Source: a virus
Direction: 5' to 3' (one strand)
IMG/VR virus record: IMGVR_UViG_3300025671_005277
Coordinates: 1 to 26,224 of that record
Length of the DNA: 26,224 nucleotides
In this document: positions 1 through 6,327 of the stretch, piece after piece
Numbering within the stretch: the first letter of the stretch is position 1
How the letters are laid out: every line of letters starts with the position of its first letter
Made by a program: the position numbers and the translations under genes
The notes under the pieces: model-generated
Told to the model about the DNA's origin: nothing
The model's database searches: none
What the model saw: the letters and a program-made list of their open reading frames with translations, nothing else

Positions 1-55
1 TCGCTCATTTCCTTAGCTATTTTTGGTGAAAGTTAAGGGCCTCTCTACTGTGTTT

Positions 56-67
56 GTTATTAATAAC
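56..67. repeat. 12-base perfect palindrome
   Basis: GTTATTAATAAC reads the same on both strands. It could bind a dimeric regulator or form a short hairpin; no function is assigned. Confidence 0.5.
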
Positions 68-454
68 CTTAGGGGGATTTTCTTTACTTGTCAACAACCA
101 TTGAATAGACAAAGAAAAAATATAAAATATGTAGGGTGAAATAGCCTATAAACATTGGGGTTTTTGCTACATAAAAACACATGAAAAAAAACTTTAAAAA
201 ATCTAAAAAAACTTTGCTGATTTGCACCACAAAACACTCTAAGACTTTTCGCCGGCACCATCCATTGAGAGAGAAGGAGAAGTAGAAAGAAGTTAGTAGT
301 CAAGCACCCTAGGGGCATTTGTTTAAATTTCTAAGGTACTCTTTTTCAAGCTGTATGAACAACTAGGTAAAACAGATACAAAGGTGGATAGAACCACAAA
401 GAAAGAGAGAATAGAATTGGTAAAAACTACCAATAAATAAAGGGGAGAGGTTAA

Positions 455-484
455 ATGTTGGGCCTCTTGTTATATATAGTGTGA
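455..484 (+). CDS. Candidate nine-residue leader peptide (MLGLLLYIV)
   Basis: An ATG at 455 follows one of the strongest Shine-Dalgarno sequences in the window, GGGGAGAGG at 442-450 with a four-base gap. The frame reads MLGLLLYIV and stops at TGA 482-484. Four of nine codons are Leu. The last third of the frame is the 5' arm of an 11-bp inverted repeat (471-481 with 519-529), so a ribosome translating it would keep that hairpin open. This is the layout of an attenuator or translation-sensing leader. A purine-rich stretch by chance in an A-rich leader is the alternative. Nothing longer begins here. Confidence 0.35.
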   Translation: MLGLLLYIV

Positions 485-529
485 CCGCTAAAGATATGCT
501 GTTAACTAATCCAAGACCCACTATATATA
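471..529 (+). repeat. 11-bp inverted repeat with 37-base loop
   Basis: TATATATAGTG (471-481) pairs perfectly with CACTATATATA (519-529). Just outside, a T-G and a G-C pair can extend the stem. The 5' arm lies inside the mini-ORF at 455-484. As DNA it could equally be a pair of oppositely oriented protein-binding sites. Confidence 0.55.
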
Positions 530-619
530 GCCCTGTTCCTTTACTAGCAAGTTATTACTTATTTAAGATGTTAAGTAGTTCTTACCCTGTGCTACTCCCA
601 ACCCAAACCGAATAACTCC

Positions 620-634
620 ATATAGTAGCTATAT
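620..634 (+). repeat. Short hairpin ATATAG-TAG-CTATAT
   Basis: A perfect 6-bp stem with a three-base loop in the non-coding leader. It is AT-rich, so weak as RNA; it is listed as part of the dense series of inverted repeats here. Confidence 0.35.
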
Positions 635-707
635 AACATATGTAGAATAATAGGCTTTTACCCTAGTTACCATGGTCAGACTAATCCACTTACTTGATGT
701 CTTATCT

Positions 708-738
708 ATTAGATTGTTCTAAAAGTCTGCAATCTAAT
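708..738 (+). repeat. 9-bp perfect inverted repeat, 13-base loop
   Basis: ATTAGATTG (708-716) pairs perfectly with CAATCTAAT (730-738). No T-tract follows, so it is not an intrinsic terminator. Confidence 0.5.
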
Positions 739-784
739 GTGTTTGTGTAATTCAACTATACCATAAAAATAATATAGTAAACTG

Positions 785-835
785 ATGTAGGGTATTTTTT
801 TTGTAGGCCTCCTTACTTAATTAAATACCCCACAT
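785..835 (+). repeat. 13-bp inverted repeat with one mismatch around a T-tract
   Basis: ATGTAGGGTATTT (785-797) pairs with AAATACCCCACAT (823-835) at 12 of 13 positions. The 25-base loop starts with a T-tract and contains AGGCCT. With the T-run inside the loop this is not a canonical terminator; it may be a structured RNA or a binding site. Confidence 0.5.
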
Positions 836-871
836 AAATTACGACTATGCTATTATTACTAATAGATAGGT

Positions 872-903
872 AACTTAGGGACCTCAAAGGTTTTTCATAA
901 GTT
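872..903 (+). repeat. Nested stem-loop
   Basis: An outer stem AACTTA (872-877) / TAAGTT (898-903) encloses an inner ACCT (881-884) / AGGT (888-891) with loop CAA. The inner hairpin is followed by TTTTT, giving a weak terminator-like appearance just upstream of the small four-Cys gene at 981. Confidence 0.4.
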
Positions 904-980
904 CCTCCTTTCTATTGTGTATGTTAAGTTTAGGTCCTACTGGCAACAGCAGGGCCTTTACTTTATGGTATAGTTTTTTT

Positions 981-1091
981 ATGAGTACATTTTTTTTATC
1001 AACAGATTGTGATGTCTGTCTGCATCCTTACTGGGAGGACCAGTTAACTAATGGTATTTGTGAAGGATGCCAGGAGTATGAAGAGGAATAA
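981..1091 (+). CDS. Small four-cysteine (zinc-knuckle-like) protein, 36 aa
   Basis: The frame from ATG 981 to TAA 1089-1091 encodes 36 residues with two CxxC knuckles: C10-x2-C13 (CDVC), then thirteen residues, then C27-x2-C30 (CEGC), followed by an acidic tail ending EEE. The spacing is typical of small zinc ribbons that bind nucleic acid or a protein partner. I see no Shine-Dalgarno before 981, only a T-tract. The same frame stays open upstream to another ATG at 921 (56 aa in total), also without a good ribosome-binding site, so the start is uncertain. The paired CxxC motifs are the main argument that it is real. Function is unknown; it could be a small host-takeover or transcription-modifying protein. 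Confidence 0.5.
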   Translation: MSTFFLSTDCDVCLHPYWEDQLTNGICEGCQEYEEE

Positions 1092-1139
1092 AAATTTTTT
1101 TTACCTCCCATAAAAACATAGATGCGGTAAATTAAATAT

Positions 1140-1175
1140 ACCTGGAAAGACCAGGTGTTGCATATGAGGATATGC
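1140..1175 (+). repeat. Two tandem hairpins
   Basis: ACCTGG (1140-1145) pairs with CCAGGT (1151-1156) around loop AAAGA, and only three bases later GCATAT (1160-1165) pairs with ATATGC (1170-1175) around loop GAGG. The second loop exposes an SD-like GAGG. They begin a structured run that ends in the terminator at 1308. Confidence 0.55.
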
Positions 1176-1184
1176 TTCAATTTT

Positions 1185-1208
1185 ATGAAAAGAAAGAAAA
1201 CTTTTCAT
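1185..1208 (+). repeat. 8-bp perfect hairpin
   Basis: ATGAAAAG (1185-1192) pairs perfectly with CTTTTCAT (1201-1208) around an eight-base purine loop. It is the third hairpin in the leader of the small-gene operon. Confidence 0.45.
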
Positions 1209-1282
1209 CTTTAAGTAATAAAAGTATGTGGTGTACTGGTGTAAAAAGATGTGATAGTTTTGTGGATTTCATATTTTTCATA

Positions 1283-1299
1283 ACAGTTTGGACAACTGT
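1283..1299 (+). repeat. 6-bp hairpin just before the terminator
   Basis: ACAGTT (1283-1288) pairs with AACTGT (1294-1299) around loop TGGAC. It ends nine bases before the terminator stem and may form a stacked structure with it. Confidence 0.45.
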
Positions 1300-1307
1300 A
1301 CGAACAG

Positions 1308-1333
1308 AACCTCGCTTCGGCGGGGTTTTGTGT
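1308..1333 (+). terminator. Rho-independent terminator with UUCG tetraloop
   Basis: AACCTCGC (1308-1315), loop TTCG (1316-1319), GCGGGGTT (1320-1327): eight pairs including one G-T, capped by the stable UUCG tetraloop, then TTGTGTT. It lies 24 bases upstream of the first gene of the late cluster, so it either insulates the late operon from upstream transcription or acts as an attenuator for it. The U-tract is short (TTTTGT), so read-through is likely. Confidence 0.8.
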
Positions 1334-1357
1334 TATGCTTATCAAAAAGGAGTTAAT

Positions 1358-1429
1358 ATGCCAAAAGGTATCGGATACCCTAAGGGGATGAAAAAACCTA
1401 AGAAAAAAGGTAAAAAGAAAAAGAAGTAG
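1358..1429 (+). CDS. Lysine-rich mini-protein, 23 aa
   Basis: ATG 1358 is preceded by AAAAAGGAG with a five-base gap, a strong ribosome-binding site, and the frame ends at TAG 1427-1429. The 23-residue product begins MPKGIGYPKGMKKP and has 12 lysines, with five in a row at the C-terminus. The same frame is open upstream to 1172, but that stretch runs through the hairpins and terminator and has no ribosome-binding site, so 1358 is the credible start. Tiny poly-Lys proteins beginning MPKG are, to my recollection, common in marine phages. It presumably binds DNA, RNA or an acidic partner. It sits one base ahead of the next gene and probably shares its mRNA. Function unknown. Confidence 0.7.
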   Translation: MPKGIGYPKGMKKPKKKGKKKKK

Positions 1430-1430
1430 T

Positions 1431-1688
1431 ATGGCTGAGTATCAAGGTAAATCTGTAACATTAAATAAACCTTCCAGGATTGGAAAAGGTGAACCAGGAC
1501 ATGGTCGTAAAAAGTTTAAGGTGTATGTTAAGGATGGCGACAAAGTTAAGAAAGTAATGTTTGGCGACCCTAACATGGAGATAAGAAAAGATAATCCGGA
1601 AGCTAGAAAATCATTTCGTGCTAGACACAAATGTGATACAGCATCGGATAAGACAAGTGCAAGATATTGGTCTTGCAAAATGTGGTAG
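1431..1688 (+). CDS. Conserved phage protein of unknown function, 85 aa
   Basis: ATG 1431 follows the previous stop by one base; there is no clear ribosome-binding site beyond a purine run, so translation is probably coupled. The product is very basic. A beta-rich centre (FKVYVKDGDKVKKVMFGDP, about residues 29-47) is followed by NMEIRKDNPEARKSFRARH and a C-terminus with H66, C68 and C82 ending YWSCKMW, a possible metal site. I recognise this arrangement (GDPNMEI...R..FRARH.C......YWSCKMW) from many marine phages, where it usually has no assigned function. Its place among tiny basic genes just ahead of terL suggests a role in packaging or head assembly, but that is inference. Confidence 0.8.
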   Translation: MAEYQGKSVTLNKPSRIGKGEPGHGRKKFKVYVKDGDKVKKVMFGDPNMEIRKDNPEARKSFRARHKCDTASDKTSARYWSCKMW

Positions 1689-1695
1689 GAGAGAT

Positions 1696-1827
1696 ATGGC
1701 CGGTAAAAGAGTAACTTGGAAATGGGGCGACAAAACTTATAGTGGAACTTTAATTAGGGAAACTAAAACACATAAGTATGCCAGGACCAAGAATGGTAAA
1801 ACTAAGGTCATACGAAAAAAAGTTTAA
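1696..1827 (+). CDS. Small basic protein, possibly Tudor/SH3-like, 43 aa
   Basis: ATG 1696 is preceded by TAGGAGAG with a short gap, a clear ribosome-binding site; an upstream in-frame start at 1618 would overlap the preceding gene heavily and lacks one. The 43-residue product starts MAGKRVTWKWGDKTYSGTLI and ends RTKNGKTKVIRKKV. The V-x-W-x-W-G ... Y-x-G-T-L pattern followed by a Thr/Lys-rich second half looks like one small beta-barrel of the DUF2945/Tudor-like kind (G-x-V-x-W ... G-x-V), though the match is only by eye. High Lys/Arg content suggests nucleic-acid contact. Seven bases separate it from the previous gene; the next frame follows with no gap. Confidence 0.7.
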   Translation: MAGKRVTWKWGDKTYSGTLIRETKTHKYARTKNGKTKVIRKKV

Positions 1828-1929
1828 TTGAAAGTAGCATGCCCTAAGTGTGGCCTATACTTAATATACGATATAGACAGGTCTAAAATGACTTGTTTAA
1901 ACAAAGAGTGCGAGGGATACAATAAATGA
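1828..1929 (+). CDS. Small zinc-ribbon-like protein, 33 aa, TTG start
   Basis: Directly after the TAA of the previous gene a frame opens at TTG 1828 and closes at TGA 1927-1929, which overlaps the terL start as ATGA. It encodes 33 residues with C5-x2-C8 (CPKC), fourteen residues, then C23-x4-C28 (CLNKEC), a zinc-ribbon-type arrangement. The overlaps on both sides (TAATTG and ATGA) favour a real, translationally coupled gene, and the frame fills the gap exactly. The weak points are the TTG start and the lack of a good Shine-Dalgarno. It lies directly before a terminase that itself starts with a four-Cys finger, so a role in packaging is possible. Confidence 0.5.
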   Translation: MKVACPKCGLYLIYDIDRSKMTCLNKECEGYNK

Positions 1930-3842
1930 CAAATGTTAAATTATGCTTTGCACAATCTTGTCATAATGTATTAAAACCACCTAAAAGAAAATTTTGTTCT
2001 GCTACCTGTTCTAAGGCCTACCATAATAAAAAATTTTACGCCCAACAACAAGGCGCAGTCTATGAACCCGAACATGATGGTAAACCTGTAGCACAACCTA
2101 ATGTACAAAAACGAAGAGGTGTTGTGTATGATGCTCTTGTAGAAAAAGAGTTAGGACCATTAATACTTAAAGGTGATTTAAAAAAACAAGATGCCGCTGC
2201 ACTCTTAGACTGTACAAAAGCTGCTTTATCCTATGCATACGCTGCATGGATTGAAGATATGGAGACTAAAGAAAAAGCAGAGAACTGGACTTTACCTGCT
2301 AAGGCAGAGAAGTCATTAGCTGACTTTAAGTTATTTAGAGATAGGTATTTTCAAACAGAGACTGGTGAACCCTACCAAACTCCGGAGTTTCACATTAGAT
2401 GGATTAAATCTATTCTTGAAGCTATAGAACATGGAAATCAGCAGATGATACTATCTCCTCCACGACATGGCAAGACTGACCTACTAATTCATTTTGCTGT
2501 ATGGCTCATAATTAAGAACCCTAATGTTAGAATATTGTGGGTAGGTGGTAATGAAGAGATAGCTAAGAATGCTGTCGCTTCAGTAATAGACCAGTTAGAA
2601 AACAATGAAAAACTTATCGAAGAACTCTGCCCACCTGGAAAAAGTTTTAAACCAACTAGCAGAGCAGGAAAAGCGTGGTCGCAAAGTGGGTTCACTGTTG
2701 GCACTCGTACTGTTACCGGTATTAAGTCTCCTACCATGGTTGGTATCGGTCGGGGTGGAAAAATTCTTTCACGAGATTGTGATATTATCATAGGCGATGA
2801 CTTAGAGGACCACTCTTCTACAATGCAACCTGCATCAAGAGAGAACACAAGAACCTGGTGGACAACAACTTTATCTTCTCGAAAAGAGGAACATACAGCT
2901 TTAATTGTTATTGGCTCCAGGCAACACTATGACGATTTATATTCTCATCTACTAGACAATGAAAGTTGGAATACAATAGTAGAAGAGGCACACGATACAG
3001 GGTGTACTTTACCCGATTGGAATGATGAAGCTCACCAAGACTGTATGTTGTGGGCAGACAAAAGAACTTACAAATGGTTAATGGGTAGAAAGTCTGCTGC
3101 AGAGACTACTGGTGGTAGAGCTATTTATGAGATGGTCTATTTGAATGTTGCAATGCCTGATGGTATGGCATTATTTGACAGCGTTGAGATAGAAGCATGT
3201 CGTGACCAAAGTAGAGAAATAGGGCAGGTACCTGCAGGAGTTAGGTTAATTGCAGGACTTGACCCGGCATCAGTTGGATACCAGGCTGCATTCTTATGGG
3301 GATATGACCAGGCATCTAACAAATTGTATATGATTGATATGGAGAACTCACTAGGTGGTGGTATTCCACAAGCATTAAAGATAATGAAAGAATGGTTTGT
3401 GAAATACAATCTAGCCCACTGGGTTATTGAAGAGAATGGTTTTCAGCGTGCAATTAGACAAGACCAATCTATTAGAGATTTCGCAGGTAAGCATGGTGTA
3501 TTTTTAGAAGGTACGCAGACTTACTCTAACAAACATGACCCGATATTTGGTGTTACAGCTATGAGGCCATTGTTTGAACAACAACTAATTTCTTTGCCAT
3601 ATCTTGGATTTGAAGCCCAAGAAAAGGTAAACTTATATAAAAGTCAGTTGGTGTATTTCAGTTCTGCTCAAAATAAAAGCAGAAGTGTTGGACAAAAGTC
3701 TGACTTAGTAATGGCTAGTTGGTTTCCAATGAAAACTATTCGTAGACTTCAGAAGGAAAGACTTGCTACAATGGGACTTGAATATGAACCATCTTTTGGT
3801 GGATATGAAGGTAGTAACATAGATTTGGATAATTGGAGATAA
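1926..3842 (+). CDS. terL: Terminase large subunit with N-terminal zinc finger and HTH-like extension
   Basis: This is the ATP-driven DNA packaging motor and headful nuclease, 638 aa. The ATPase domain begins near residue 135. Walker A is S177-P-P-R-H-G-K183-T184; Walker B is D286-IIIGDDLEDH, with acidic residues D291/D292. The RNase H-like nuclease shows D446 (GLDPAS), E502/E503 (VIEENG) and D593 (SDLVMASW). Unusually, Walker A lies near residue 180 rather than about 50-80: ahead of it are C7-x4-C12-x11-C24-x3-C28 (FCSATC type), a finger, and at about 72-108 a segment that reads like a helix-turn-helix (LILKGDLKKQDAAALLDCTK). No separate small terminase is seen. GAGGG at 1912-1916 supports the ATG at 1926, which overlaps the preceding stop. 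The stop overlaps the portal start (TAATG). Confidence 0.95.
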   Translation: MTNVKLCFAQSCHNVLKPPKRKFCSATCSKAYHNKKFYAQQQGAVYEPEHDGKPVAQPNVQKRRGVVYDALVEKELGPLILKGDLKKQDAAALLDCTKAALSYAYAAWIEDMETKEKAENWTLPAKAEKSLADFKLFRDRYFQTETGEPYQTPEFHIRWIKSILEAIEHGNQQMILSPPRHGKTDLLIHFAVWLIIKNPNVRILWVGGNEEIAKNAVASVIDQLENNEKLIEELCPPGKSFKPTSRAGKAWSQSGFTVGTRTVTGIKSPTMVGIGRGGKILSRDCDIIIGDDLEDHSSTMQPASRENTRTWWTTTLSSRKEEHTALIVIGSRQHYDDLYSHLLDNESWNTIVEEAHDTGCTLPDWNDEAHQDCMLWADKRTYKWLMGRKSAAETTGGRAIYEMVYLNVAMPDGMALFDSVEIEACRDQSREIGQVPAGVRLIAGLDPASVGYQAAFLWGYDQASNKLYMIDMENSLGGGIPQALKIMKEWFVKYNLAHWVIEENGFQRAIRQDQSIRDFAGKHGVFLEGTQTYSNKHDPIFGVTAMRPLFEQQLISLPYLGFEAQEKVNLYKSQLVYFSSAQNKSRSVGQKSDLVMASWFPMKTIRRLQKERLATMGLEYEPSFGGYEGSNIDLDNWR

Positions 3843-5590
3843 TGAAGACAGCAGAAGAAATTTACAGCAGGATATACGAGTTAAGAAGTCAACACGCAGA
3901 TGTTATCAGTGAGAAAGATAAAATTAGAGCCATTATGAATGGTGGTGCTGATGGTATTAAAGCGTTGCTCGGTAAACAAATGCGAGACATGGACTATAAC
4001 CAAATACCTGCACCTAACTTACTGCACTCCGCTATGGAACGATTTGCACAAAAACTAGGTAGAGCGCCGGATTTAAAAGTAGATATCTTTAATGATAAAG
4101 ATAGTGAGAGAGCTACCAAGCGTGCAGAAAAACTTGAACGCATTGTGCATTCTTATGATGAAGCACAGAAATTAGATTTACAATTACCACAAGTTGGTCG
4201 ATGGTTACCAGGTTATGGATTTGCTGTATGGGTATTAAAAGAAAAGAAAGATGCTAATGGTGTTCCTTATCCTTATGCAGAAATCAAAGACCCTTACATT
4301 TGTTATCCAGGATATTTTGGAGAAGGACAACAACCTAAAGAGTTAGCTGTTATACAACGCGTACCTCATAAGGCCTTAGTTGAAATGTATCCTAAGCACA
4401 AGAATGTTATTTTAGATGAGATTGATGCTGAATATAACACTATGGCTTATATGTCAAGTTATGACAAAACATGGGCTAACCAAAGTGGTACAGGTAAAGT
4501 TGTGGCAGAGTACTATGATGATGAAGGTACTTATATTTTCTTACCCGAAAATCAAATTATTCTAGACTTTATTCCTAACCCACTTAAATCCGGACCAAGA
4601 TTTGTTGTGGCAAAAAGATTTAGCTTTGACCAAATGCAAGGTCAATTCCAACATGTTATAGGACTAATGGCTAATATGGCGAAGATAAATGTTCTATCTG
4701 TCATTGCAATGGAAGATGCTGTGTTTACAGAAACCAACATCATTGGCGAGATAGAAAGTGGACAGTATAAGAAAGGACGATTGTCAGTTAACTACTTGAC
4801 ACCTGGAAGCCAGGTATCTAAACCAACAAACAATCTACCCTATCAGCTGTTCCAACAGATAGATAGACTAGAAAGACATCTTCGTCTAGGTTCTGCATAT
4901 CCAGTATCAGATGATGGACAAAGTCCTAATGCATTCGTTACTGGTAGAGGACTAGAAGAACTAGGCCAATCTGCATCATTACATGTACGAGAATATCAAG
5001 TTGTACTTAAAGATGCATTGGAGCAGATTGACACTAAGAGATTAGAATGGGATGAGATTATGTATTCTAAAATGCGTAAGCCTCTTGCAGGATTTAGAAA
5101 TGGAACTGCATTTAAAGAGACTTATGTACCAAGTTCTGATATTGCTGAAATGTATAAGACAAGAAGAATTTATGGTGTTATGGCCGGGTTCGATGAACCA
5201 CAGAAAATTATTACAGGCCTACAGCTAAAACAACAGGGCATCATTGATACACAGACATTACAAGAAAACATGGATGGATTAGATAACATATCTCAAATCA
5301 ATTCAAGAATTAATGCAGAGAGAGCAGAGAATGTTTTGTTTGAAAGTCTTATGGCACAAGCTGCACAAGGTAATCCTAAAGCAACAATGGCTGCTATTGA
5401 GATTAAGAAAAATCCTCAAAACATAAATAAAATTCTAGAAAAGTTCTATACTCCTGAGGGTGACGAGATGTCACCTGAGGAAGCCCAAATAGCGCAAGCT
5501 GCAGGACCGCAAGGCCCGCAAGGACCTCCTCCAGGATTAGCACAAGTGCTTGCCCAAGCTGCAGCACAAGGAGGTGGACAAGGTGCCTAA
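3842..5590 (+). CDS. Portal protein
   Basis: The portal is the dodecameric ring at the capsid vertex through which terminase packages DNA. Position directly after terL, length (582 aa from ATG 3842) and sequence style support it: a centre with LPQVGRWLPGYGFAVWV, then EIKDPYICYPGYFG, and a later helix-rich region. A TTG nine bases upstream is in frame, but GGAG at 3835-3838 and the TAATG overlap with terL favour 3842. The C-terminus is Gln/Pro/Gly/Ala rich with a collagen-like GPQGPQGPPPG, a flexible tail. I assign it by family resemblance of the central region and context rather than by a catalytic motif; portals have none. Confidence 0.9.
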   Translation: MKTAEEIYSRIYELRSQHADVISEKDKIRAIMNGGADGIKALLGKQMRDMDYNQIPAPNLLHSAMERFAQKLGRAPDLKVDIFNDKDSERATKRAEKLERIVHSYDEAQKLDLQLPQVGRWLPGYGFAVWVLKEKKDANGVPYPYAEIKDPYICYPGYFGEGQQPKELAVIQRVPHKALVEMYPKHKNVILDEIDAEYNTMAYMSSYDKTWANQSGTGKVVAEYYDDEGTYIFLPENQIILDFIPNPLKSGPRFVVAKRFSFDQMQGQFQHVIGLMANMAKINVLSVIAMEDAVFTETNIIGEIESGQYKKGRLSVNYLTPGSQVSKPTNNLPYQLFQQIDRLERHLRLGSAYPVSDDGQSPNAFVTGRGLEELGQSASLHVREYQVVLKDALEQIDTKRLEWDEIMYSKMRKPLAGFRNGTAFKETYVPSSDIAEMYKTRRIYGVMAGFDEPQKIITGLQLKQQGIIDTQTLQENMDGLDNISQINSRINAERAENVLFESLMAQAAQGNPKATMAAIEIKKNPQNINKILEKFYTPEGDEMSPEEAQIAQAAGPQGPQGPPPGLAQVLAQAAAQGGGQGA

Positions 5591-5879
5591 AGAATTTGAC
5601 CCAATGGAAGAGACTGATAATCTTTTTTACAATATCATTAATGAAGAAGACTGGGATATAGAATTAGACTTTGATGATACAGACCCTAATTTAGAAGAAC
5701 TTATTATTGATTTAGAAGGTACTCCGGCATTTTTTGAATACTTAGTTCCTGGACCTATGGATGGTGTTCTTATTAAAATAATGATGAGAAGATTAAATGA
5801 AACACAACAAAACAATTTTATGGAATTCTTTCAAAACATTGGAAACTTTTTAGAAGACGAGGATAAAAAATATGGTTAG
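5583..5879 (+). CDS. Acidic protein of unknown function, 98 aa, GTG start
   Basis: I choose GTG 5583 because AAGGAGG at 5568-5574 lies eight bases upstream, inside the end of the portal gene; the ATG at 5604 has no ribosome-binding site. The product is strongly acidic in its first half (EEDWDIELDFDDTDPNLEELIIDLEG) and ends EDEDKKYG, with a hydrophobic stretch in the middle (FFEYLVPGPMDGVLIKIMM). It overlaps the portal by eight bases and the next gene by eight. Position between portal and the large structural block suggests a head or assembly factor, for example a chaperone for a basic partner, but I do not recognise the family. Confidence 0.75.
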   Translation: MPKEFDPMEETDNLFYNIINEEDWDIELDFDDTDPNLEELIIDLEGTPAFFEYLVPGPMDGVLIKIMMRRLNETQQNNFMEFFQNIGNFLEDEDKKYG

Positions 5880-6327
5880 ATTAAGCGCATCAGAACAAGC
5901 TGCTAAAAAAAATACAGATTTAAAAGCTGACCCAGGATATGCAGACTTATATATTCCTAGAAAAGAAGGAGACGCAACAGGTTCATCCGGTATGGTAAAT
6001 GATTTAGCTACTGGTCTAACTGCTGAAACTTCGGGAGAAGTAGCATCTGTACAGGGAGCTACACAAATGCAACCAAGTAGGCCTATGAAATTAGGAGAGC
6101 CAACTAAATTTCCAGGTGTATCTAATGTTAATGGATTACAAACTGGTACAGGTGGCGTACCTAAACCACAATTAGATTTTAATGGTTATATGGCCGGTCT
6201 CTTTGATAAATTTCAAGACCCAATAATTTTAGAATACTTCCAACAAAATGATGCAGCACCACAAGTTGTTGATACTAAACAAAATAACAGGTATGCCAAC
6301 AAATTAAAGGAAAGCGATGCGGTCTAA
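5872..6327 (+). CDS. Unknown structural-region protein, 151 aa
   Basis: ATG 5872 overlaps the previous gene by eight bases and follows GAGG with an eight-base gap. The product is low in hydrophobics and rich in Gly, Thr and Pro in the middle (about residues 35-105), suggesting an extended, partly disordered protein, with a more ordered C-terminal end (GYMAGLFDKFQDPIILEYFQQ). No known domain is recognised. It overlaps the start of the giant gene by eleven bases, so their translation is likely coupled, and it may be a partner or chaperone of that protein. Confidence 0.75.
   Translation: MVRLSASEQAAKKNTDLKADPGYADLYIPRKEGDATGSSGMVNDLATGLTAETSGEVASVQGATQMQPSRPMKLGEPTKFPGVSNVNGLQTGTGGVPKPQLDFNGYMAGLFDKFQDPIILEYFQQNDAAPQVVDTKQNNRYANKLKESDAV

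Larger units (their letters stand above)
1..980. other. Non-coding structured leader upstream of the late genes
   Basis: I see no convincing gene longer than a few codons on either strand across these 980 bases. What it does hold is a run of perfect or near-perfect inverted repeats (listed separately), A-tracts and T-tracts, and one mini-ORF with a strong ribosome-binding site at 455-484. An 11-base direct repeat AAAAAAACTTT occurs twice near 185-225. The minus-strand open frame over 91-318 is mostly translated A-tracts (Phe/Leu rich) with no ribosome-binding site. I found no tRNA cloverleaf. Such a stretch next to terminase genes could be a regulatory leader, a packaging or genome-end region, or an origin; the sequence alone does not decide. 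Confidence 0.6.

Noticed and set aside
181-285. Plus-strand 34-codon frame starting MKKNFKKSKKTLL
   Set aside because: No Shine-Dalgarno before the ATG and the Lys/Asn content comes from A-tracts; a basic mini-protein cannot be excluded but support is too weak.
91-318. Minus-strand open frame of 75 codons, Phe/Leu/Cys rich
   Set aside because: It mostly translates A-tracts of the + strand, has no ribosome-binding site and opposes the direction of every other gene.
471-535. tRNA-like gene around the AT-rich inverted repeat
   Set aside because: No T-arm GTTCRA box, no matching acceptor stem of correct spacing and no anticodon loop could be drawn.
1172-1357. Longer N-terminus for the Lys-rich mini-protein
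   Set aside because: This stretch runs through hairpins and a terminator, and the strong ribosome-binding site at 1346-1352 marks the start at 1358.
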